A stretch of DNA of 42,001 bases from a virus. Below the pieces are notes generated by a model. The model made no database searches, was not told where the DNA came from, and saw nothing but the letters and a program-made list of their open reading frames with translations. The DNA is taken from IMG/VR virus record IMGVR_UViG_3300022707_000735, positions 1 through 42,001 of that record; one strand, 5' to 3'. Position numbers and translations under genes: made by a program. Positions 1 through 7,717 of this stretch are shown in pieces. Positions within the stretch are counted from its first letter, which is position 1, and each line of letters starts with the position of its first letter.

Positions 1-114
1 AAGTACTTTTCCTACTCCCGGAACACCTCCGTTTATTTGAATGGTAGTATCAACAACAAGCCTAGTGTTAGAGCCTATGGTTACTTTGTTGACATTTAAC
101 TCGATGGAGTCTGA
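1..114. repeat. Left copy of 114-bp perfect inverted repeat
   Basis: This segment is an exact reverse complement of 41807-41920, which lies inside the fibre-like gene at the other end of the window. Identity stops at base 115. The first eight bases, AAGTACTT, are self-complementary. On the + strand the segment breaks the frame of the following gene, with a TGA at 90-92. It therefore looks foreign to its position: either an assembly or amplification fold-back at the contig end, or one product of a real inversion. Confidence 0.95.
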
Positions 115-125
115 AAGATACTACC

Positions 126-1889
126 GTGGCTATTCCAACTAGCGCAGAGTTGACAGTGACGGCGGAGCAGTGGACTAGTATGTTCACTTTTGGGGGTGGA
201 TTTGGTGGAGGAATAAAATGCATTGCGCCTTCCGCATCAGACATTGTATGCTTTATTGGGTTGGGTGTTAGTGGTGCAAACAATCCTACTGCCTCTGCTT
301 CCAACCAAAGATTTGGTGCTCTTTTGAAAAAAGATGCGGCAACAAACTTTATTGTAGTGGACGAGACAGAGGGATCATTGCTTGTTGTCTTAGATGGAAC
401 GGGCGGCATCCCTCTCGTTGAAATAGGCGACTATTTGGATATTTCAGTATTTATTGACATTAATTTTACAGACCCTAGATGGATAGTTAACGGGATAGAT
501 ATCGGGGCCGCTGTGATTGCAAACAACTCAAACACAATTGATTTAGTGACTATCTCGTCTGGCTCTAGTGCTGGGATAGGAAATGATTTTAATGTTGATA
601 ATTTTGGTATAACAATTCTGGAAGAGTCTACAGCAAAGACTATCTCGATAACTTCAATGGCTGCTGATGCGATCCGAGTTATTACGCCTCCAATTATACG
701 AGATTTCGAGGTAATAATACCAGATGGTGCGGGTAGGAACGTAGGTGGTTTAATTAGCCTAATACTTAATAATGTGGGTGGGTCATTCACAATTAGAGCA
801 TCAGATTTAGGCGCGCCTCAAGCATTAGTAAATGGGGTTCGCTCCTTTACTACAAATGTTACAAGCACAAAAGAAGTCTCCCTAGTTAACACAATTGAAA
901 ATGGTAACGTGTATACAGGACAAGGATTTGAAGATGATGAATCTTTCCACCATTCAGGCATCGTATCTATAGAAACAGATGGGGTAAATCCTATTACTAT
1001 ATTGACTGCTACAACTTTCAGAATATCTCCAATTAAGGCTGTGATAGTAGAGAGGTCGATAGCCACGAAATTACCGATAAATACACGTTTAAATTTACCG
1101 CAAACGGACCACACAATTACAGGCGGTGGGGATCAGGTTGTACACATACATATTGACAAAAAGGGAGAGTACGTTTTTAACGAAATAGGTGTATTGCCAG
1201 GCGACGTGACAGAGTCCCCTCATGTAGGAAACGTGGTTATGGATGCCGGCGTAATATCTAGGGTTGTATTCGCGCCTTTAGTGGCTTACGGAAGTTCCGT
1301 GGATGAAATGGCTGAACTAATCGGCGGAGGCGGTCAGAAAACATTAGGGTCAGTTGTGAACGGTAATAATAATAATTTGACTATTGGAGTGACCCCGGGC
1401 GATCATAACCAATTAGGACGAGGATTTTTAGTAAACCCTAATTCACCTAACCAGTGTAGTACACTTGGCGAAACTGTTTTCGCTTTTACGGGAACACTGG
1501 GAAGTTTGTTTTTATCCTATGCAGATACTGGGGGTCTATTTGTTATAGATTCTATACAGCAAGGAGCGCTACCACAGATAGACCCAGCAAGATTCAACAA
1601 CGCTGGCACATTGGACGCTGTTCCTACAAATAACTTTACAGCAATTAGAGTAATCCAATTTTGTCAAACTGGTGATATGGTTGGTTATTACGGCACTGTA
1701 GCTTATGCCAATCTTGCAGCAGCAGAGTCTGGATTTTTAACAGAAGATCCAGAGGTATTTGCAGATACTGGTGACGGGTCGTGGATCTGTACTATATTAG
1801 TCAAAAAGAATGCAACAAGATTAGATGCAACTGGGGTTGCGGCTGGTGATGTTAAGTTTATCGGTAGATCTGGTAGGCGAGATTTTTAA
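126..1889 (+). CDS. Tail fibre/receptor-binding-like protein, 3' part (5' end interrupted)
   Basis: Long, Gly/Asn/Thr/Ile-rich, low-charge beta-type sequence typical of phage fibres or large virion surface proteins. No enzyme motif is visible. The only start in the window is a GTG; the open frame begins at 93, and genuine sequence probably begins at 114, just after the inverted repeat. Joining base 42001 to base 114 gives an uninterrupted frame (..SAVRF-KDTTVAIP..), so this is probably the C-terminal 591 residues of the roughly 1000-residue protein that starts at 40775. It sits just upstream of the major tail protein. That it is a fibre is inferred from composition and from the GKVLTSD-type motif in the other half. 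Confidence 0.7.
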   Translation: MAIPTSAELTVTAEQWTSMFTFGGGFGGGIKCIAPSASDIVCFIGLGVSGANNPTASASNQRFGALLKKDAATNFIVVDETEGSLLVVLDGTGGIPLVEIGDYLDISVFIDINFTDPRWIVNGIDIGAAVIANNSNTIDLVTISSGSSAGIGNDFNVDNFGITILEESTAKTISITSMAADAIRVITPPIIRDFEVIIPDGAGRNVGGLISLILNNVGGSFTIRASDLGAPQALVNGVRSFTTNVTSTKEVSLVNTIENGNVYTGQGFEDDESFHHSGIVSIETDGVNPITILTATTFRISPIKAVIVERSIATKLPINTRLNLPQTDHTITGGGDQVVHIHIDKKGEYVFNEIGVLPGDVTESPHVGNVVMDAGVISRVVFAPLVAYGSSVDEMAELIGGGGQKTLGSVVNGNNNNLTIGVTPGDHNQLGRGFLVNPNSPNQCSTLGETVFAFTGTLGSLFLSYADTGGLFVIDSIQQGALPQIDPARFNNAGTLDAVPTNNFTAIRVIQFCQTGDMVGYYGTVAYANLAAAESGFLTEDPEVFADTGDGSWICTILVKKNATRLDATGVAAGDVKFIGRSGRRDF

Positions 1890-1935
1890 ATAAAAATAAC
1901 TTAATAATAATAATAATAACTAAAAATTAAAAACT

Positions 1936-2913
1936 ATGTTTTTCTTCGAAGAATGCGAATGTGGTGACGGCGGGCGGAATACAGGAGTCCCAGCATGTGT
2001 ACCAATAACTGACAGGACCTCATTCATGATTCTTGTCCAAACAATTGCCAACGATGGTACAGTAAATTCCATCAAAGCCACTGATTTTGTAGCTGGCAAA
2101 CTTCCTGATTCTTTTATTCAGGGTAAAATAGATGAGCGGGACTCATCAAAAAGGTGGTTTATCACTCCAAAAATTAACACCGTAATTGATGTTAGAGCGG
2201 AACCAGTAACATTTGATGTTGATGGAATACCAAAGATCGTTGACCAAGGAGTAAGAACTTTTGCGGGTTCGTTCTTTGATAAATTAGGGTCACCCGTTTT
2301 TGCTGGTGTAATTAATTCGTTCCAATGTCTCGATATGAGCGAATTTGAGATAACACTATCTGGAGGAATAGCAGGTATAGGAACTAAAGATGGCAGTGAA
2401 ATGTTGCCTGTTGCAATTGAAACGGGTACTTTATTCGCTGGAGTTGTTAAAAAGACTAAAACCGAATTAAATGCAGTAACTATTACCTTTGCAGTAAATG
2501 AGTTAGTACGCGATGAAAACCTTATTCAAATTAACTCAAAGAACATTGGGACTAATATGTTGTTAAAAAAAGGTTTAATTCAAGTTGTAGGTGAGGGATT
2601 AACAACCCCTGTAATAACTGCTACGACCGTCAGAATAAACGCTACATTTATTTACGGTAACTTCCCAAACAGTGATCCGTTTGCCTCATTAATTGCGGCT
2701 GACTTGAGCAGTGATTTAGGAGTAACCACGTCAACAGTATTCAATGTAAGTACCGCGACACAGGTTGCCGTTTCTTCATTAATTCCTGTAGCTGGATCAT
2801 TAGGGGAATATGATATGATAATTGCGGCCGGTGCGGTGTCCACGGATATTATCCAAGTTGCCATGTTTAAATCAAAATTTGCAATGGTTCCATTTACTTA
2901 CATAATACCATAA
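1936..2913 (+). CDS. Putative major tail (tube) protein
   Basis: 325 residues. The N-terminus is short and Cys-rich (C7, C9, C21, with a TGVPAC motif) and is followed by a beta-rich body with an SKRWFITPKI segment near residue 75. This arrangement resembles the protein that precedes the tail assembly genes in many Bacteroidota siphophages and is usually taken as the tail tube subunit. It lies between the fibre-like gene and the small genes that precede the tape measure, the expected place for a tube gene. The leader is A/T only, with a TAA-rich run and no Shine-Dalgarno sequence. Function is inferred from context and recalled family resemblance. Confidence 0.6.
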   Translation: MFFFEECECGDGGRNTGVPACVPITDRTSFMILVQTIANDGTVNSIKATDFVAGKLPDSFIQGKIDERDSSKRWFITPKINTVIDVRAEPVTFDVDGIPKIVDQGVRTFAGSFFDKLGSPVFAGVINSFQCLDMSEFEITLSGGIAGIGTKDGSEMLPVAIETGTLFAGVVKKTKTELNAVTITFAVNELVRDENLIQINSKNIGTNMLLKKGLIQVVGEGLTTPVITATTVRINATFIYGNFPNSDPFASLIAADLSSDLGVTTSTVFNVSTATQVAVSSLIPVAGSLGEYDMIIAAGAVSTDIIQVAMFKSKFAMVPFTYIIP

Positions 2914-2916
2914 GCC

Positions 2917-3105
2917 ATGACAGAAGCTGAAAAAAAGGTTCTTGCCGAAAGAAAGAAAAAGCAAGAACAACAATTTGCAAAGATCCTTAATCCTAAGGCG
3001 TTCAAAGACATGAGCAAAACGGAATTCAAGAAACAATACAAGGGTAAATTACCCCATGATCTTGATACTGTTTATGCATGGATTGTAAGAAATAGGAAAG
3101 GATAA
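2917..3105 (+). CDS. Small charged tail-region protein, unknown
   Basis: 62 residues, strongly basic and helical at the N-terminus (Lys/Glu/Gln-rich to about residue 25), then a compact segment ending in VYAWIVRNRKG. It follows the major tail protein by three bases, and its TAA stop overlaps the ATG of the next gene (TAATG), so the two are probably translated together. Position suggests a tail assembly helper. No motif identifies it. Confidence 0.6.
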   Translation: MTEAEKKVLAERKKKQEQQFAKILNPKAFKDMSKTEFKKQYKGKLPHDLDTVYAWIVRNRKG

Positions 3106-3584
3106 TGCAAGATAGGTTACTAAGATCGGTTAGGGCTGCAATATCATTAGACGCGAGTAAAATGTTTAATGCAATCCTAGCCGATAAGGGCCTACAAAAG
3201 TTTATACTCGATATGAATAAGAGCCAATTATTTGATGGTGAGGATTCAATTGGGGTTAAACTGGAAAAGATCGGGGGAGGTTACTCGTTTACGACAGAGT
3301 TTTTGAATGTTGGTAGGTCTTTTAGTTTTGGAGGAAAAACAGTAAACAAGAAAGCTGGAGGTAGTCCAATTTTATTAGATACTGGTGAGTATTACGATAG
3401 TTACCAACTTACATTGGGCCCTGATTTATTTGTAATAAGTTCAGACCCAAAAAAAGAAGACACTAATTTAGAAGATGATTATGGTTCGAATTTGGAAGGC
3501 TTACAGGAGAAAAACAAGAATATTCTTAGGGAGATTGTTCGGAATAAGCTCATCGAAGCAATCAGAAGAGTACTATTGTCATGA
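3105..3584 (+). CDS. Putative tail completion / neck protein (HK97 gp10-like position)
   Basis: 159 residues: helical N-terminal part, a Gly/Phe-rich beta middle (FSFGGKTVN), a motif ILLDTGEYYDSYQL, and a helical C-terminus. The 'L-DTG-Y--S' pattern is reminiscent of tail completion (gp10-like or virion morphogenesis) proteins. It begins on the preceding stop codon (TAATG). Its last 110 bases overlap the next frame, which has no good start of its own after the overlap. Tentative from motif and position. Confidence 0.5.
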   Translation: MQDRLLRSVRAAISLDASKMFNAILADKGLQKFILDMNKSQLFDGEDSIGVKLEKIGGGYSFTTEFLNVGRSFSFGGKTVNKKAGGSPILLDTGEYYDSYQLTLGPDLFVISSDPKKEDTNLEDDYGSNLEGLQEKNKNILREIVRNKLIEAIRRVLLS

Positions 3585-4041
3585 CCTATTCACTTCTATA
3601 CGCGATCTTCCACAATGGAATTGGAATAAGATACATGCGACTGATAATTTCATCTATTTAAAAAAGCTCCCATTTTATAAGAAAGGGGATATTGATTCCT
3701 CTGATTATCTTAAAGAGTGCTTTAATAATATCTATAATGAATTTATTGAGGAATTCGGATGGAGTGAAGATTTTTCAGAGCTACTGGCAAAGAAAAAGGA
3801 AATTGCAGAATTAAAAAATGAGTTCATAATAGATGGTGACAGAACACTATTAACATTTATCACAATGGCCGAAAAGGATCTGGAATATATCATAAAAAAA
3901 TCCACTAAACGAATGACTTTTCAAAGTTTGGTAGTACATCTTGAAAAAAAACAAGGATTCCCGATTGATGAGCAGGGCATTACCGTTTACAAGTTCAATA
4001 ACTATTTACGCACCTTAAACGATACCAATGGCGATAATTAA
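3475..4041 (+). CDS. Protein in tail assembly chaperone position, start uncertain
   Basis: Up to 188 residues. The well-behaved part begins near residue 38 (DLFTSIRDLPQWNWNKIH..), which resembles proteins just upstream of the tape measure in Bacteroidota phages. There is no in-frame ATG between codons 3 and about 130. Possible starts are ATG at 3475 or 3481, both deep inside the preceding gene, or TTG at 3535. The alternative is entry from the preceding gene by a +1/-2 frameshift before its TGA at 3582-3584. It overlaps the tape measure start by 14 bases. Tail assembly chaperones at this site are often made by frameshifting in other siphophages, so that role is plausible but not shown. Confidence 0.55.
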   Translation: MIMVRIWKAYRRKTRIFLGRLFGISSSKQSEEYYCHDLFTSIRDLPQWNWNKIHATDNFIYLKKLPFYKKGDIDSSDYLKECFNNIYNEFIEEFGWSEDFSELLAKKKEIAELKNEFIIDGDRTLLTFITMAEKDLEYIIKKSTKRMTFQSLVVHLEKKQGFPIDEQGITVYKFNNYLRTLNDTNGDN

Positions 4042-7000
4042 AGGTGAAGGAGAACTGTACGAAAAGGGTATTTACAAACCCCTTATTACAGAGGCAGAAG
4101 CGTTAATTAAGGTTCTGGAGATGTCCAACGCCTTATTGAAAGAACAAGCTAAAATTAATAAAGATTTTATTGATATAGACCCTAAAACTATTAGTGATCT
4201 TAACAAGGTACAGGAGGGAATAAAAAAGACTAACGAAGCGTTTAAAGCTAAATTAGCTATTGATGATGAAATCATCCTTTCTCAGAAGAAACTAAGTCAA
4301 TCAAGAAAAACCCAATCAAAAGATATTGCCGCATTAAGAGAAGCGACAAACAGACAAAACGCAGCCAATAGGGAAAATGCAAAGATAAACGCATTACAAG
4401 TAGGCAGTATTGCCCGAACATCTTTAGAGCTAAGGAAAAATATACGCAGATATAACGAATTAAGCGACTCACAGCTTAATAATTCAAAGATTGGTGGTCA
4501 ACTAAAGAAAAGGATAGAAGAGCAGCGTATTGCACTGGATAAGCTGAAAGGAGCTATTCGAAGTACGTCCAATTTTACTGAAAGGATGACCAGCTCATTT
4601 ACTGCAGCAGGAATAAGATTAATTGCTCTTACTGGCGGGGCTTTTGCTTTATTCAGGGCTTTCAGAGCGGGATTCAATAGTATAAGAGAGTTTGACAAAG
4701 AAATGCAGAACCTTGCTGGTATTGCAGGAAAAACCAGAACGGAGTTAAAAGGTACAGAGGAAAGGATAATTGATGTTGCTGGAGAATCAATTAAAACCTC
4801 AAACGAAGTTGCCAAATTAGCGACTACACTCTTTGCTTTAGGTAAAACAGATAAGGAGGTAAACAGGCTGTTGAAGCCTACCAACAACCTATCTATTGCC
4901 TTACAAGCGACCTCTGATGAATCAGGGGAATTACTAGTAGGGTTATTGAACGCTTTTGAAAAAGGGGCTGATTCAGGGCAAAAATTTGCAGATACAATTG
5001 CAAAAATCAGAACATCTACATCATTAAATTTCCAAAGGATTAAGGACTCTTTCGGGTTCGTGGCATCTACCGCGAACGTTTTGAATTTTACACTTGGCAA
5101 AACGGGCGCGTTGATCGGAGTCTTACAAGATAACAATGTAAAAGCTGCTAGGGCTGGTCGTTTATTAAACAGTTCTTTCATTAAGTTAGCCACAGACGGA
5201 AATACCCTTGAAGGGGCTTTGGACAGGATAAATAAGGCGCAAGAAAGTGGAGCGTCTAGTAACAGAATATTACAGATAGCGAATAAAGATTTTGGTAAAG
5301 AAGCAGCTGCATTAGGGATTATCCTGTCTAAAAATCGGAAAGAAATTGCACGATTGACCAATGAGTTTGATAACTTGTCTGAGGGAAGCCTTAAGAAGTT
5401 GACTGATGAACAATTAAAGGCGATGGACGCTGAATTGAAAATACTTGATTCGACCTGGGAGAAGTTCTTGATACGCATCGAAAATGGTGAGGGTGTTATA
5501 TTTGATATAACGTCTGGGTTTATTTCGTTTGCTTCTGGCATTCTTCAAGCCTTAACACCATTAGAGCAGTTGAGTGACAAATTAGAAGAGCAGGCAGACA
5601 GTTTAATATCTTTAACCGTATCACTTAATGATGTTAACACTAATTCATCTACAAGGATTAAAATAATGGATGAATTAAATTCTAAATATCCTACATTATT
5701 AAAGAATTTAGGGTTTAATGTAATTAGTGAGGATAATCTTAACGAAGCAATACAGGCGGTAAATAAAAATCTCCTAGAAAGATCTCTTATTCAAAAGGCT
5801 GTTGAAGAAGTCAATGAAAAAAGTATTGGAACTAATATCATACTATCTGACAGGCAAGAATTTTTAAACAAATTTATATTTGAAGGGACAAAAAACTTAA
5901 TAGAAAATGGAAAGGCTAATCTACTGCATAACAAAACAATAAAGGAACAGATAGTTATAATAAAAGAAAACCAAACGACTTGGCAAAATTTTATAAACGA
6001 TACTGGATTTTTTGATAATGAACTAAAAAAGTTAACTGTTTCCCAAAGAAATCAAAACGAAACATTCGAAGAAAGCAGTAAACTAGTTTTAAACGTACTA
6101 AGAACTAGACAAGATTTAGAAAACCTAACAACAAAAGAGTTAAGAACAGTAGTTAAATCTGGACTTATAAAAAAGACCGAACTAGATCTTATTGCTAGGG
6201 AAATAATAATTCTTAGAGAGCGCAAAAGAATAGTTGAAGAAAATATCAAAGTCAATCAAGACGAAGATGTCGATACGGGTAATAAAATAAAGAAGACAAG
6301 AGAACTAACAGGATTAATTGAGTTGCAAAGAAAAGCTATATCAGACTTAAACGAGCAAATACAACGCGCCACAAGCGAAGTCGAATTATTATCATTAAAT
6401 TTTGAAATAGGATTCGAAAAAGAAGAGTTGGACAGATTATTAAGAATAGTAACATCTACACGTGAAGAGTTTGAAAAACAACAAATCAAACTCATCGAAG
6501 ACAGCACAGAAAGAAGGATAGCTTTAGAAAGAGCTAGGAGTGAAAAACTCATTGAATTAATAAGAACTAACGCAAGGACTACGCGAGCAGAAAAAGAATC
6601 TTTAATACTATTAGAAGAGCAAAGGTTAGAAGATTTTGAAACTAATTTAGAAATAAGGAAAGGACAACGAGCATTAAAGCTGGACGCTGATTTGGCCAAG
6701 GCAGAATTTGAGCAAAGAAGATCTGGATTTAAAACTGAGGCAGAATTTGAAGAAGAAAAAGCAGCGCAATTCCTAGCTATAAAAAAGAAACAGATTGATG
6801 ATGAATTAGAGCTTTTAAGAATAGCCAACAGAGAAGAGGACCAATTAAGAATAGAGCAACTAAAGGCCCAACGAGAACAGTTATTTAAGTTTGCCGACCA
6901 AAGGACAGAAGATTTAAGCGACATATCAAAAGCTATATTAGACAAGATTGACGAATCTTTACAGGCAAGATCCGACAAGAGATTAGAGGCTTTAGACGAA

Positions 7001-7717
7001 GAATTGGAAGCTAGTGAGAAGCAACAAGACAGACTTGAAAAGTTAGCAGAAAAAGAAGTTGTGGGAGCCGATGAAAGTATACTTGCGGAAGAGAAAAGAG
7101 CCGCTGAAATAAAACGCCAAAAGCAAGAAGAGGAAAGGCGGCAAGAACTTATTAGTGCAGGATTCAAAATATTTAGCGCATTGATTGAGGAGGGTAAATC
7201 CCCTGGGGAAGCAGTACTAGAGACTAGCGTAATATTGGGAGCGTTACCAGCTATCATCGAAGCATTGCCGACATTCTTTGAGGGGACTGAAAATGTAGCT
7301 GACTCATTAGGTAAACCTCATTTATCTGGTAGGGATGGTTATGTTATTCGCGCAGATGGAACTGAACGTATTGTTGATGGCGCCAATAACGCTAAAATGG
7401 GCGGTGTAAGCAACGATCAAGCCGCCGACATAGTACATGATTATAATTCTGGTTTACTTGGTTACATGATAGATTTCAATCAACCCAAAGCAATAGAAGT
7501 TAATACTAATTGGAGCAGTAATGAACAGGTTTTAAACAAATTTGATTCAATGCAAAAGGCTATTATCAGTACTAACCTTAGGATTGAGAAAGCAATTGAA
7601 AACCAACCTGTTTTGGATGATGTTAAATTCAACAGAATACTGAACCAAATCACCACCGTGATGGTTTCTAAAAATAAGATAGTTCGAACAACTTCAAAAC
7701 AACGTAGCATTTTCTAA
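4028..7717 (+). CDS. Tail tape measure protein
   Basis: 1229 residues, the longest gene here. An N-terminal helical region precedes a hydrophobic segment near residues 197-215 (LIALTGGAFALFRAFRAGF). Then comes a domain of the TP901/PhageMin_Tail type (about 215-420; EFDKEMQNLAGIAGKTRTEL, KLATTLFALGKTDKEVNRLL, LNFTLGKTGALIGVLQDN). Residues about 750-1060 are nearly all Arg/Lys/Glu/Gln coiled coil. A second hydrophobic stretch lies near 1070-1090, and the C-terminal part is Gly-rich. This protein sets tail length and is ejected with DNA in the family. The next gene starts on its stop codon (TAATGG). Its length implies a long flexible tail. Confidence 0.93.
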   Translation: MAIIKGEGELYEKGIYKPLITEAEALIKVLEMSNALLKEQAKINKDFIDIDPKTISDLNKVQEGIKKTNEAFKAKLAIDDEIILSQKKLSQSRKTQSKDIAALREATNRQNAANRENAKINALQVGSIARTSLELRKNIRRYNELSDSQLNNSKIGGQLKKRIEEQRIALDKLKGAIRSTSNFTERMTSSFTAAGIRLIALTGGAFALFRAFRAGFNSIREFDKEMQNLAGIAGKTRTELKGTEERIIDVAGESIKTSNEVAKLATTLFALGKTDKEVNRLLKPTNNLSIALQATSDESGELLVGLLNAFEKGADSGQKFADTIAKIRTSTSLNFQRIKDSFGFVASTANVLNFTLGKTGALIGVLQDNNVKAARAGRLLNSSFIKLATDGNTLEGALDRINKAQESGASSNRILQIANKDFGKEAAALGIILSKNRKEIARLTNEFDNLSEGSLKKLTDEQLKAMDAELKILDSTWEKFLIRIENGEGVIFDITSGFISFASGILQALTPLEQLSDKLEEQADSLISLTVSLNDVNTNSSTRIKIMDELNSKYPTLLKNLGFNVISEDNLNEAIQAVNKNLLERSLIQKAVEEVNEKSIGTNIILSDRQEFLNKFIFEGTKNLIENGKANLLHNKTIKEQIVIIKENQTTWQNFINDTGFFDNELKKLTVSQRNQNETFEESSKLVLNVLRTRQDLENLTTKELRTVVKSGLIKKTELDLIAREIIILRERKRIVEENIKVNQDEDVDTGNKIKKTRELTGLIELQRKAISDLNEQIQRATSEVELLSLNFEIGFEKEELDRLLRIVTSTREEFEKQQIKLIEDSTERRIALERARSEKLIELIRTNARTTRAEKESLILLEEQRLEDFETNLEIRKGQRALKLDADLAKAEFEQRRSGFKTEAEFEEEKAAQFLAIKKKQIDDELELLRIANREEDQLRIEQLKAQREQLFKFADQRTEDLSDISKAILDKIDESLQARSDKRLEALDEELEASEKQQDRLEKLAEKEVVGADESILAEEKRAAEIKRQKQEEERRQELISAGFKIFSALIEEGKSPGEAVLETSVILGALPAIIEALPTFFEGTENVADSLGKPHLSGRDGYVIRADGTERIVDGANNAKMGGVSNDQAADIVHDYNSGLLGYMIDFNQPKAIEVNTNWSSNEQVLNKFDSMQKAIISTNLRIEKAIENQPVLDDVKFNRILNQITTVMVSKNKIVRTTSKQRSIF

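Noticed and set aside
1895-1920. TAATAATAA-type microsatellite before the major tail protein gene
   Set aside because: Short A/T leader of the kind found before many genes here; no sign of function beyond an open translation start.
3582-3660. Short frame from ATG at 3581 (MTYSLLYAIFHN..)
   Set aside because: Only about 25 codons, and it stops inside the chaperone-position gene; the frame of that gene is clearly the coding one there.
4498-7257. Long open frames on the - strand opposite the tape measure gene (347 and 333 codons)
   Set aside because: They are antisense to a clear coiled-coil gene; composition (Ser/Leu/Asn-rich) is the mirror of Glu/Lys/Arg codons. No other - strand gene is supported in the window.
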